64,000 bases of DNA from Tubiluchus corallicola (taxonomy: Eukaryota > Priapulida > Priapulimorpha > Priapulimorphida > Tubiluchidae), in the NCBI GenBank assembly GCA_030141605.1, contig JAQGDQ010000442.1, forward strand, positions 124,001-188,000, in the 5' to 3' direction. Numbering within the stretch: the first letter of the stretch is position 1; the number at the start of each line of letters is the position of its first letter. Below the pieces are notes generated by a model. The model made no database searches. It worked only from the letters and a program-made list of their open reading frames with translations, and was not told the DNA's origin. Positions 26,101-39,600 of this stretch are shown in pieces. The position numbers and the translations under genes are program-made.

Positions 26101-28576
26101 CAGATAATGGATATTACATACTGGATGATAGATATTGGATACTGGATGCTGGATATTGAATGCTGGGTGCAGCATATTACATACCGAATACTATTGGATG
26201 CTGAACACTGAATACTGGATACTAGATATTAGATGCTGGATGCTGGATAATAAGTGCTGGGTTATGGATGCTGGACTTTGCATATTACATACTGGATGCT
26301 GGATACTGGCTTGCAGCATGTGAAAAATGCTTTTTACCCGAGTTTTAAGAACTAGTTCTAATCATGTCCAAATGATCAACATTGAGTACCTGTATTACAA
26401 TGCGTCAGCTACACTTGATCAGATGTACAACTTACACATATGACTTTTTTATTAATTATAGCTGTATTAAGTACAGTCTGTACATTTGATTTTCAGTACT
26501 TCATAACTACTGTAATGCTACAGGCTCATTTCTAAAGTTTAAGAAAGCAACTACTGTAAGAGGAAACATAGTCCACATAATGCATAGCTATCATGAAACT
26601 CTTATATCAGAAACTATCTGCAGTCAAAAGTTGCATTTCCTGAAATATACAATTTCTCATCATACAGTGATACCTCCGTTTTCGAACATCTCCGTACTCG
26701 TACAAATCGGTTTTCGACAGAAAATATTGGATAATGCGTACTGAACATTGAATGCTGGATACTGGATGCTAAATTGTCTCCGTTCTCGACAAGAATTTCG
26801 GTATTCGACAAACACGTGATGAACACATGCGTGGCGAGCCGAGCATAACCGACCGCGCCCGAGAGTAGTCACGCACAACATTTGAATCGCCTAACGTCGC
26901 TAAGTGCTTTCTATGCTTATTTTTTTTCCGCTTTTTCATGCAGGAACAAATATGTTTTTCTTTCTAAGTAATTCTATTGTTTTTCTTATCAATTGTATCA
27001 TATCATCTGTTTGAATAAACATTTTTGCATTATTATATTTCGTTTTAGTAATACTTTACAGTTCATTTGGTAATTGAGAATGGATTATTTGCTTTTACAA
27101 TATTTCTTATGGGAATAAATGATTCAGTTCTCAACCAAATCGGTTTTCAAACACTTCTTAGGAACGAATTATGGTCGAAAACAGAGGTATGAATGTATAT
27201 TATGTTGGCAAAATTATAACATATTCGATATATATTAATTAGAATATATAATAAATTATGTATAATAGGCTACAATGTTAATGATGTCCACAAGACCTAC
27301 TCAATTCAAATTGGAGATGAAATGATAAAGCAATCAAGCTGTCAATATTAAATCATGCACAGAGTACATGTCAACAAGTTCTACAGCTGGTCAGTAGTAG
27401 AACTACACTATTTGCAATCACTGAACTTTGGACCAATAGCACACTGACAGTTTTTGACATACAAAGTGCATCTAATCAGTAACTTATCACAATCCATCAC
27501 CAATATATTAAGACTTTATTAATTTTTATGTAAAAACAGTGACAATTGAATTTTGGAATAAGGAATAAATCATTGTTCAATACAAATTGTCCAAGCTTGT
27601 GTTAGACTGCTAAAACTATTAATTTACTAAATCACAGTGAATTTGTTCAAAAAAATATAACAAGCATCATGTAAGATAATGTTAACAGTCGATTAAATTT
27701 GCTGTTTATCAATACTGACTGAAAACTGTTAAATACTATGAAAACTATCATTCTTCCTTGACCATACCAGATGATATCACTAAACGTCATTTTATGATAT
27801 AATACGGTCATAAATTAAGAAGCATTAAAATTATGTCCATACTGTAGCTCAGTTAGTTTTAATGACAAATTCAAACGTTTCTGGCAAGTAAGCGGATATC
27901 ATTTTACCAAAAGAACAGACAAAGCGATAGACACTGATTAGGCCCATTTCTTTCACAGATTGCCAGTGATTATCATAAACCAGCGGTATGTGTTCGCTGC
28001 ACAGCGGACCTACTTAGTCAACGGTACTGACTATGCTAATACAGCAGCATGATCATTTAGCATTTACATTGCAAGAGCAGCTCAAATGCAGCATACCCTA
28101 TTTTCTATGAAGGAGATTGTGACTGACCCACAACCATACTTACAAACTGTTATTGCTGGATATTCGAAAACGTCTAACTTTATTAGCGGAACAATCTGAT
28201 TAAAGTAAACTATCAATAATTGTTATCACACAAAAAAATGTATAGCATCTGTACATAACAAGCACTCTTTAATAATTTTTCAATCTCTCTCTTCCCATTT
28301 TAGTAAATTAATTAAATCTACACCTTATAAGTGTCACTTGCTGGTCAAACAATGATTACCTTGTTTTATCACCTTGTCTCTTTCATTCTGATCAATGACA
28401 AGTGGTTTCGGAGGACGCACAGAACCAACGCGAAATGGAGTTCTTGCAGGTTCGGTATCATACATAAGTAACGCAAGTAAACCAATAAACACTGCTATCA
28501 GCAGAAGTGCTAGTAACAGAGGCCAATTATCGTCTACAAACGTATACAACATGTCAAACAATTTAAAAACGGACAT
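11179..28576 (-). CDS. RETSAT: All-trans-retinol 13,14-reductase, copy 1 (12 exons, 634 aa)
   Basis: Retinol saturase reduces the 13-14 double bond of all-trans-retinol at the ER membrane; it belongs to the CRTISO/phytoene-desaturase-like flavoenzymes. Exons in transcript order: 28576-28360, 25438-25256, 24565-24456, 23531-23397, 22172-21971, 20830-20636, 18817-18698, 17206-17081, 16201-16070, 13837-13671, 12275-12113, 11333-11179; phases all agree. The first exon encodes an N-terminal hydrophobic anchor ([20 protein letters not shown]). Exon 2 carries the dinucleotide motif [12 protein letters not shown] followed by [17 protein letters not shown]. The middle has [12 protein letters not shown]. 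The C-terminal flavin-binding part reads [20 protein letters not shown], and the protein ends KKTQ, close to the vertebrate length (about 610 aa). It is divergently paired with copy 2. Assignment to the RetSat family is secure; the exact substrate is not. Confidence 0.94.
13107..13258 (-). mobile_element. Retroposon 3' end, minus orientation
   Basis: Read on the minus strand this carries GATGACCAATTGGTCTTTCG, related to the copies at 19656-19803, 23890-24033 and 60660-60795, and it ends in an (ATT)n tail at 13107-13132. It looks like a truncated non-LTR retroposon or SINE. It lies in RetSat1 intron 10. Confidence 0.55.
14552..14815. mobile_element. Truncated TA-flanked MITE (family of 26665-27195)
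   Basis: Matches, in inverse orientation, about the right half of the element at 26665-27195 (shared blocks include AAAGCAAATAATCC and TTTATTCAAACAG). The retained end starts CAGTAGTACC after TA; the other end is lost near 14815. In RetSat1 intron 9. Confidence 0.7.
15263..15923. mobile_element. hAT element remnant, family CAGTGGTTCCCAACC, copy 1
   Basis: A 661-bp element with 15-bp inverted ends CAGTGGTTCCCAACC and an 8-bp duplication with one mismatch (TCATAGAT 15255-15262, TCATAGAC 15924-15931). Both ends match the copy at 57553-58019. The minus strand of its middle encodes a decayed hAT transposase C-terminal piece. It lies in RetSat1 intron 9. Confidence 0.88.
15545..15685 (-). pseudogene. 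hAT transposase C-terminal fragment
   Basis: Minus-strand translation gives [13 protein letters not shown], a stop, then [16 protein letters not shown], which resembles the C-terminal region of ZBED5/FAM200-like hAT transposases. One stop codon interrupts it, and no N-terminal or catalytic region is present, so it is a relic. Homology is recognised by eye. Confidence 0.6.
17811..18478. repeat. 26-bp minisatellite
   Basis: About 25 copies of AGTACGTCATAGTACGTAAT plus TTTCTA in RetSat1 intron 7. The unit contains the palindrome-like pair TACGTCATAGTACGTA, so each repeat could form small cruciforms. Non-coding. Confidence 0.95.
19656..19803 (+). mobile_element. Retroposon 3' end with (TTAC)n tail
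   Basis: Contains GGTGACCCTTGGTCTTTTCG and later GAGACAAATAAA followed by ACTTACTTACTTACTTAC. The same two landmarks occur at 23890-24033 and, inverted, at 60660-60795. Each copy has a different short tail, typical of non-LTR retroposons. In RetSat1 intron 6. Confidence 0.6.
19806..20035. repeat. Dispersed repeat, copy A
   Basis: Similar over about 220 bp to 49385-49610: both share CAAAATGTTATCTAA, CTAACGGTCATCGC, GGAGTTTAAATTTACA and a GTAAGTGATATAAAATTT-like block. The element type is not recognised and I did not find ends or duplications. Confidence 0.6.
20253..20575. mobile_element. hAT-type MITE in RetSat1 intron 6
   Basis: A 323-bp element with ends CAGTGGTTTCCAAGC and GGTTGAGAACCACTG. 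The flanks CTGTATGG (20245-20252) and CTGCATAG (20576-20583) look like a decayed 8-bp duplication. No transposase frame. Confidence 0.75.
22257..23041. mobile_element. piggyBac-like MITE with internal hairpin
   Basis: A 785-bp element starting CCCTTTCACT and ending AGAGAAAGGG, bounded by TTAA (22253-22256, 23042-23045). Its centre is a long inverted repeat: about 22555-22690 pairs with about 22788-22880, with (CA)n on one arm (22589-22632) facing (GT)n on the other (22839-22853). It lies in the RetSat1 intron 22173-23396. Confidence 0.7.
23890..24033 (+). mobile_element. Retroposon 3' end, tail (ATTGA)n
   Basis: Contains GATGACCACTGGTCTTTCG and GAGAGACAAATAAAAATTTG, ending GGAATTGAATTGAAT. 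It is the closest relative of the inverted copy at 60660-60795 and lies in the RetSat1 intron 23532-24455. Confidence 0.6.
25071..25235. repeat. Degenerate GGATACT-type repeat, block 1
   Basis: Irregular repeats of words such as CTGGATGCTGGATATTG; one 65-bp stretch around GCTAGGTACAGCATATTACA is duplicated in tandem. The block ends next to the 3' side of RetSat1 exon 2. Confidence 0.8.
25795..26312. repeat. Degenerate GGATACT-type repeat, block 2
   Basis: About 520 bp of irregular 7-16 bp repeats of the type TACTGGATGCTGAATATTGA in RetSat1 intron 1, the same sequence class as 25071-25235. Non-coding low-complexity DNA. Confidence 0.85.
26665..27195. mobile_element. TA-flanked Tigger-like MITE
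   Basis: A 531-bp element with ends CAGTGATACCTCCGTTTTCG and its inverse, flanked by TA. Part of it recurs inverted at 14552-14815. About 45 bp inside it (about 26728-26772) match the neighbouring GGATACT-type repeat at about 26010-26055 rather than transposon sequence. Confidence 0.8.
27196..28359. other. Rest of RetSat1 intron 1
   Basis: About 1.2 kb of AT-rich intron before exon 1 of RetSat1. I see no gene, transposon ends or tandem repeat in it. Confidence 0.6.
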
Positions 28577-30664
<2,088 letters not shown>

Positions 30665-33600
30665 ATGGCTGCTGCACTAAAACTTTTGAGTTTTTTTGCA
30701 TCGATATTTGATAGCATACCTTTGTTTTTCTTAATATTATTGACGTTGGTTATTGGTGTATTATTTTGGATTTACTACAGAGCAACAACAGGAATATATT
30801 CTTTAACTAATATTAAAAATCCAGCTGAATTTGTCGCTGATCAACGTCTGCGGGATAAGGTGCTTAAACAAGGTAAATTAGGTTGTATGACGCGGAGTAC
30901 GCCGCTAGGCGAAGCAGAACACTTCCGTTAAAGCGCTTGTCCTAAATTTGCGGAAAAACAGTGTTTTACATGGGCAGCCTAAGTAGAGCTCTGGCGATTT
31001 CCGCCGAGAATCGAGAATTATGACATAATAAAAAAAAACTCGGGCACTGTAGCTCGCTGGCCCGTTTACTATTTGTCCAAGAAGTAGTGAAACGTATCAT
31101 CTGTCTGTGCAGCGAGACAATAAAAAATGATATACCTTAAGCAAATGTTGGAATTGCCTAAAAAGCTTATTTTACTTCATAAAGATTAATATCGAAGCCA
31201 AATTTAGTATTGCCTATTGGCCATTCTACTAGCTCAGAATAAAATTCTTTTGTTTTATCAGATGTATAATAAATTATTCAACATGTATTGAATAATTTTC
31301 AACGTTTTCAATCATTATTATTAAATAAACATTGGCAATTGATGCTGCCAGTAGGGTTAACGACTCGATTTGTGACTTGTCTGTAGTGTCCTACTTGGGC
31401 AACCCATGTACGACGCGCCCTACTTTGGCTAGCTCATGTACGATGTGTCCTACTTGGGCTAGCCCATGTACGACGCGTCCTACTTGGGCTCGCCCTGTAT
31501 GCCAATTGTCTTACTTTGGCTAGTGTCCTACTCTGCTCCCAACAAGGTAACTTGAGAGTTGTTATAAAACATTTACTTTCTCTAAAAAGCGGATTTCAGT
31601 ATTATGAGATTTCGTTATTTCAGTATTTTTGTCGTTTTGTTTCAGGTTTTGCTACCAAGAAGTTGCCAAGCAATTTAGATGCTATAGTGATTGGCAGCGG
31701 TGTCGGAGGATTAACCACCGCTGCATTCTTAGCGAAGCATGGAAAGCGAGTTCTAGTCTTGGAACAGCATGACCAAGCTGGTGGTTGTTGTCACACATTC
31801 ATCGAAAATGGCTATGAGTTTGATGTTGGTGCGTGAAGTTTTACTCTTTAGAGCGATGTTATGGGATGAAAAAAACTTGCTTTGAACGATTAGTAGGACG
31901 GAACTATTGGTTTTAATTCCCCTTTGGTTCTGTGAAAGTTTCCCCGATTCTTTGCAGTTGTCATGAAACTATCTACAAGACTGTTAAATACAAAACCATG
32001 TGTAAAATCGTGCCTATAATTTATAAAATGGTTTGTACAATATTTTGGAACAATAACTTTATGATCATTTTCTTAGTGAATCTCCAAATTAACGATTTGT
32101 CATTTAGTTTTTCTAAAATCATAATCGTTGAGTGTATCTATACTGCACCCCACCACATTATTAGAAGTGTTGAAATTGCATCAAAATGGAATTTATTGCC
32201 GACTAGTTTTGAACAAACTGTTCATTGTCAAGGCATCTAAAACAAAGAAATTTAACAGTCAGTACCATTCAGTAGTTAGATAGACAAGAGGTATATGATA
32301 TAACATTATATAGATAATTTAACAATTCCTTACAGATTACATATCTTGATTGGTATGAAATTATTCTACTCTCTACAAACAAACAAACAAATATGTTAGT
32401 AGTTATATTTTGATGTAGTTACCTCTATTTGCCATATATGGATAATTCAAGTGTTGAAATTGATTGAACTTTGCTGTCATAGAAAGCAATAACAATATTT
32501 TGTCATTTTTAAAACTCTGTTTCAGTCCAATACTGGTTATGTTCGTAACTACTGTGGTTTTAATTAAATCTAGTTGTTTTTGTGTACATTTACCTTTTCG
32601 TTTGCTATTTAGGCATACATTATGTAGGAGAAATGGCACCGGGAACTCAAAACTTTGAAATGCTTAATCAGTTGACCAATGGACAGTTGGTGTGGACAAA
32701 ACTGAGCAAAGATTTCGATTCGGTAACTTTTGTAGTTTATCTTTTATGAACTATGTATTAATGCAGGCGTGGTTGCATTTTGTTACGGTATTTGATGAAA
32801 ACTTTGAAACTATACTGTCATTGAATTTGCATGTTATATAGCTGTGTATTGTTTGTGCAGATTTTCATGTTTATGGTAAGAGAAAATAAATTTTACTAAT
32901 TGCTGAAAAACTATTTATAAACCTAGTTACTAGTTGTACTTTGCTTGTATATTATTGATTTCCAGATATTCAAACTGAAATCTTATTTATTCATTCATTT
33001 ACCAATCTATTTATTCCTTCATTTTTTATCTATTTTTGTTTTTCTTTTTATTTTAATTTTCTTTTTATTTTAATATTGACTGTTAAAGCTACCAGTTTGT
33101 GCAGAGTGAGGTTTTTTTGCATTGCTATTGAAAGCTGTGTTATCATGAAACTATCTGAAATTTGAACTATGTGGGTGTAGGATTAATGGTGGAGTGATTG
33201 CTGTGTGTGCTTAGGCTTAGCAGTACAAGTTAAGCAATGCTGAGCCTAATACGCAACCGGTGGGTGATTTTCTTGTTTAATGTAAGAAAGTGTCATCATC
33301 AAGTGTGTGAAAAACGATACAGTATTGATTAATTGATCATCAAGTTGTTTCTTCTCTAATTAATGAAATGAAAAAAATGATAAAATGATGAATACCAGCT
33401 AGTTGTACTGCAAAATTCAGATAATAACAAAACTGAAATAAAAGAGAAGAAATATAGGTGAACAAAATATAAAATGAAAATTATGTAATGAGATTTCGTA
33501 TTGTAGCTACGATGATATGTTTTCATAAATACTTTCCTTAGTTGTGAATAGAAAAAGTAAAGTTATGCAGTATAACAAAAACTATTGTTTGGCATTATAT

Positions 33601-36600
33601 TGTTAATTAATTAGCACAAGCAGAAATGATAAAATTGATTCGTAAGATTTATTCAATAAATCACCAATAACAACAGCTTACTAAGGCGTCATTATAATAA
33701 TTCATTTAGCAATTAAAAACATAAACAAGTTGTTTTTGTCGCAGTTTAGATATTGTTTTAGTGTTTACATATTTTGTTGTTTTTCTTACCGTCTTGTAGG
33801 TGGTACTTGGACGGCAACGTATTCCAATTTGCTCACCAAAGTGCGAATTCAAGAAGCAGCTGCTTGAAAGATTTCCTGCTGAAAAAGATGCCATCGAAAG
33901 ATTTTGTCGCTACCTAGGTGTAAGTATAACTGCACAATGGAAAATTGGAAAGCAGTTATTGCGACATAGTCCTCTCTCATATTTGAATCAGTCGCTTTTA
34001 TAATAACCATAATATATAGCAAAAGTGGGAGGTGAACATATTTGCTAAAACATTTATGTTGCTGTTGTCTTTTTAATACTAATGCTTGCAACATTCTGTA
34101 TAAGCTTTTTAAAGACAGTTAATGTACCACAGTTCACGACCAGAATTTCGAAGCGAATCCTAGAATCCATTCGCCTAAACATTCGCACCAATGCCTGTTA
34201 TTGGGATTCACACAGACTTTACCTAAGTGTTAAAAAAATAAAGATAATATTCTCACTAATCGGCCTCTTACACCTTTTGCCTTGTGCTAGCACACATGCT
34301 GATATATTGTTCTTATGAATTTACAATGTTACTTCCCAAGTGTCTTTGGTGCGCTGTTTTTCATTCAGTGTTGCATAGAGAAATCATAGGGTATCTGTGC
34401 TCGTTGCGAAGCCAGCAAGACCACAAATGTGTGTCCAGAGTGTATGAAGTTTGATAGCGGTCGATTTGTCAAATTACCACTAAAATTTTGCGTAAATATA
34501 GAGCAATTCTTGTTTCACATACTTGCGATACATTTTTTGATGAAGGAAATGACGATTTTGGTTCAATGACAAAGAGAATAATTAACAAAATACCTAATTG
34601 GCTTGGAGACTGAATCAAGAAAGTTAGGTCTCGTTGTAAAAAAGATGCTAGCACTAATAGTGATTAATTCTTATAATAATCCAACTTTAATTGAAATTCA
34701 ATCTTTGCTGTTTCAGTAATTATAATTCATCGTACTTGAACTATATAATTTTGACCTCGATTCTCTGGATTCTCGTAAAATGTCACGGCGAGAATCAGCT
34801 TAGATTTTGGCGAAATATAACAAAATTCTGGCCATGTAATTATATAGACAGGTACCCTTAAACATGTCCTGAATTAGTGGGATACAGTTTGATAGGGGTT
34901 TAGAGATGCTTCGCCGTATTTTGTATTCTGTTACGGATTCTGATAGACGGTGGTTAGTGATAGTCGGCAGTTTGTAATGGTGTGGCAGGATTGACGGAGA
35001 AGTGGCATGGAGACGTGCTGTGGTGCAGATTCATGACAAGTTGAGGCTGAGAGGGTTGCAGTGGTTTCGTCACGTAGCGAGGGCAGAGGAAGGGAATTCG
35101 CTGGGGGAGGTGGGAAGGGAAGGGAAAGACATCGTGGAAAGGGTGTGTGTAGGATAGCTTGAGGTTCGATGAGAAAGGAAGGAGATGGTACAGGATAAAG
35201 TGTTCTGACTGTCCGTCTGACCTCTCAGTGAGAAGATGAAGGCATATAAGTGAAAATGATAACAAAATAAATGAATATTAAAGGCTGCTTAAGATTATGC
35301 TGTATTTTTTCAGAGGATTGCTATACAAGGCTACGGATTAGCTTTGCCAAAGTTTCTGCCATTGACAGCTGCCAAGTTTCTACTAAAAACCGGCATTCTT
35401 AGATGGCTTACTAGGTATGTTGTCATCAAGTTTTATCTAACTACACAAGTTAATTCTTAGTGTGGTTATGATAAATGTATAGCTTTTTGTTGTGCTAGAG
35501 TAAAAAATCCTTCAGATAGATAGAGGGGTTTATCCTAGTTCATCCAAAGAATGTGACCTCTGCTTATCCTCAGTGATTCTCATCTTCAACTTCTTGGGAT
35601 GTCGAAACTCCCAGTAAACAAAGCCATCCTTTTCGGTGGCTTCATTATGACAAATAACAACAAAACAGGTGACAATCTGTAAGTAATTTATTTATATTTC
35701 CATTATTGCGGTTGTCAAATCTGAAAATGTGGTATTTATCGCTATTTTTGCCTAATAAATTTAATTTGAAAAATTCTTTGAAAATTGGTAAAGTCTGCCT
35801 GTTTGTGGTGTGTAGTTCTAGACATAATTTGTTGTCAATGTTAAATTACATATTAAAAATACTATTGTAGATACACAAGTTTTGTTGGTGTACAATAATT
35901 AACTAAGTGTTAGTTCCATATTTTAAACTTTTTAACACTGGAAACTTGAATTTTGTCCTGTTTGTACTTGCCTTCTAAATGAGCAGTGTTTTTGTTTATC
36001 TTGCGGAAAACTGACCATCTTATTATTCGTAGTTGTTAAGATTTTCTTTTATTTTTGTGAAGTTAATAACTCACTATATGCTAACTTTCTACAGTATTTT
36101 TCTGTTAAATTTTTAATTTTTGTTAATTTATTAAAGAAATTCAAACTTCAAATGTTTAACTTTGTTCATGCAATATTACCAAGCTTTTCATTAGTAAATA
36201 TTTAAGTTTTTGCAATTGTTGTTTCTATGCGTGTGTGCATCTGGCTATTCTGTATGTTAAAACTCATTCTTCACAACTCTAGCTTTTACGCATACAATGA
36301 CATGAATCTTCTGGACACGGTCAAGCAGTTGACCAATGACCCATGCCTGCAGGCCATCATGTGCTACAATTTTGGTGATTACGGTGAGATGACACATGCT
36401 ATTTACTAATAAGCATGTTCGCTAGTTCAGCACGGTGCATGTTGGGCAGGCAAACTAGAAATTAACTCGAACTGCACGACGTCCTTGGTGTACTGTTGCA
36501 ACTTACCATAAGTTTTTATTTGTTAATAAATTACCTTAAATTATAAACGTGACGCTTATTACGAACTAACCATGTCACCAGGGGCCAGTAGTGTTGTGGA

Positions 36601-39600
36601 ACACAAGATGCTTCATTATTCCTGCTTATTAACCTCTCACAAATAAGTAAATATAACATGCAGACTCATGTCTAGTTCTGAGTAACAGAGCCTGTTTAAT
36701 GTGGCCAGTTGTGCAATGACTGGAATCTGTCCTATCAGGGACAATCTTCTGAGAGACTGAACCAGCAGAGGTGTCTCTGTCATTTTAGAATGTGAGTACA
36801 TCCTCCGTCAAAGAAGAGGATGTGATTTTGCCATATTTTTGTTTGGAATTCAGGTGTTTGATTGGCAGTGGATTGTACATATGATAATTGTACTTCTTGC
36901 TGTACATACTAACGTGCCACTTGGTGTAAAGTATAGAATTCAGTACAGCAGGCATACTTCTGCATTGTTTTTTTAAATTTGTTTATAATGAGTAGAGACG
37001 TTTTTGGAATGCTTGCAATAAATATTGTGCCTTGATAACTCATTAACATGCATTTTAATTTTTGTTAACTTTTTAGTTTGTTAACAAAAATCACCAATGT
37101 AGATTTCTAGGTCTAGATAACAAATTAGATTTATTGTATATTTTATGTAGATGTGCTTGGTTTGTTATGATTGTTAATTGATAACATTTTAGCTAACCTG
37201 TTTTCGCTATAATTGTGTTTGAATATTATTTTCAGATTTAAGTACTAATTATGAATTACAGTTTACGCTAACAAGTTAAATTGCTTTCACTAAGTTACTT
37301 TTGCAGGCACCAAATAACTTGTTGTTTAGTTAGCTATTTAACAAGCTTAGCTACTGTTATAGGCAACGTGTTTCAATATTTTAAAGTTATGGCGATCTGG
37401 ACTAATCATTACGTTTACCAGGTTATGTACGTTTTGTAACACTTTTACCTCCACAGACTCTGGAAGCTCAATACATAATTTTATACCACATGCTGCATGC
37501 ATTTCACAATTCACGTTCATTTTAATGATTGTCATTTGTGCATGCTACACATGTGCGTTGTGATCACAAGTTGTGCATGCTACACATGTGCGTTGTGATC
37601 ACAATTTGTCCATGCTACACATGTGCGTTGTGATCACAATTTGTCCACGCTACACATGTGCGTTGTGATCACAAATGTCAAGAGTTTTTTTAATTCAGAA
37701 AGAATTTGTAATTTGTCTCTTATAAGTGAGTTAAAGGCATTTCTTAATGTTGATGTTCAAGCCTTTTTATTCACGTCTTAAATGTGCCTCTTGTTTAAAT
37801 TGTAAATTTCCAACAAATGACACTGTGTGTGCTCGTGCGTGCATGTATTCAAAATATAGTAACATGTTACTAGTAGCGGATATGTGGTTCTGATTAATGT
37901 GTGTTACTAGGATAAGAATTCAGACCACCTTTGCTATGCTAGGCCATTAACTTAAATGGTTAGTTCAACCTGTCGTGTAAGCAGGGAGGTGCTGGGGTCG
38001 AATTCTGGTTGATACACAATTTTTAATGCTTCCTTCTTGAAAAAATCAGCAGTTAGGGTAATTGTTGTAAGCATGCTTTGTTTATTCATGTGTTTTTGTC
38101 GTAGAAAGTGTCTGTGTGAGCATGGGCGCCAGTGTAAGAATGAATGGCATGCAGTTCAGTAATTGTTGTGTCATTTTTCTGCTAGCAGACATTGTGATCT
38201 ATAGTAGTAAGCTCAATTCACTTTCACGATGTAATATTTCTCACTTGTAGGTGCATTGCCAAGTGAAAGTAGCTTTGGCATGCAGTGTTTGATTCTGAAT
38301 CATTTCTTGATGTTCGGTGCTTTTTACCCACGAGGTGGAGCCAGCGAGGTTGCTTTCCATCTTATACCAACTATTGAAGAAGCTGGAGGGCGAGTTTTGG
38401 TGCGAGCACCTGTGACGCAAATACTGGTCAATGCAAAAGGCGAAGCTGAGGGTGAGAGGAAGGCCTTTGTTTATTTCAAAAGCAGGATCTGTTTTTGTAT
38501 TTCTTCATTCAAAAATGTATTGTCTGCCTGCTATTCAGTGAGTTTTCTTAGATCAGTGATTCAAAAGCTAAGAGACACTTGACTCCCAGGAGAGCAATCC
38601 TAAGGGGAGGAATTTTTGCCAGGGGAAGCATTGGCAAGGAATTTAAACATTAGGTTTAACTCTATTTTGGGGAAAGAATATGTCTGGTGCAATGTGTCTG
38701 TCAGTTGAAATACTAGTACACAGTGTTGGTATCTCTGCATTCGGCTAATAAGAAGGTTAAAATGGAAGCTTTCTTTGTTATTGTCAACTTTTTCTGAGAA
38801 GTTTGAACATTGTTAGAGCATGTAGGAACTAATACTGAATTGCAAATCAAAACAAAAAAAAAATGATCATGCGTAATTGTGAGATTATGATATTTTAGAC
38901 TTGTGTTATTTATGACAATGATACTTATTATTGTATTTATTAGGTGTTCGTGTAAGAAAGGGTGACAGTGACATAGATATACATGCACCTATAATCGTAT
39001 CTACTGCTGGAGTGACGAACACATTTAACCGCTTGTTGCCAGAAGAGATCGCAGAGAAGTCAGGTAAAAAGGAACTACTGTTAGTAGAATGATCTACCAA
39101 AAAATTAATCTAAACTGAAAGTGCTACAAAATGATGCAAATTTTGTCAAGTAGTTTTTTTGTCAAATGAAGAAGTTTAATAAATTCGCAGCAAATTTGTT
39201 AGTTTAAATGTTTCTGCTGCATACCTTAAGATCTGTGAGTTAGGCTAATTAACATTGGCATGTCCAGGTTATTTTTTAAAATTTTTCAAACAACCAGTAT
39301 ACTTACAAAAAACAATAATTGAGGATTTCTTCACAACTTCCGGAGTCAAGCAGTTAAGTCACGTAAATGTCCTATACTAACTCATGGAGGTTGGTTGCTA
39401 AATTTGGCTGAACATTGCAGAGAGTATATAGGGAGCTTATAGACAGAATAAAGAATGTTGGTCAGTTACGTAAAGGATATAATCGGTCTAGTTATATTAG
39501 GTTTGAGTATGTCTGGTATTAGTTATTGTACATATTATAATTATTTTGAACTGCAGTTACGTCCACCTTATTATCTTAGTGACACAACATTGCCATGACA

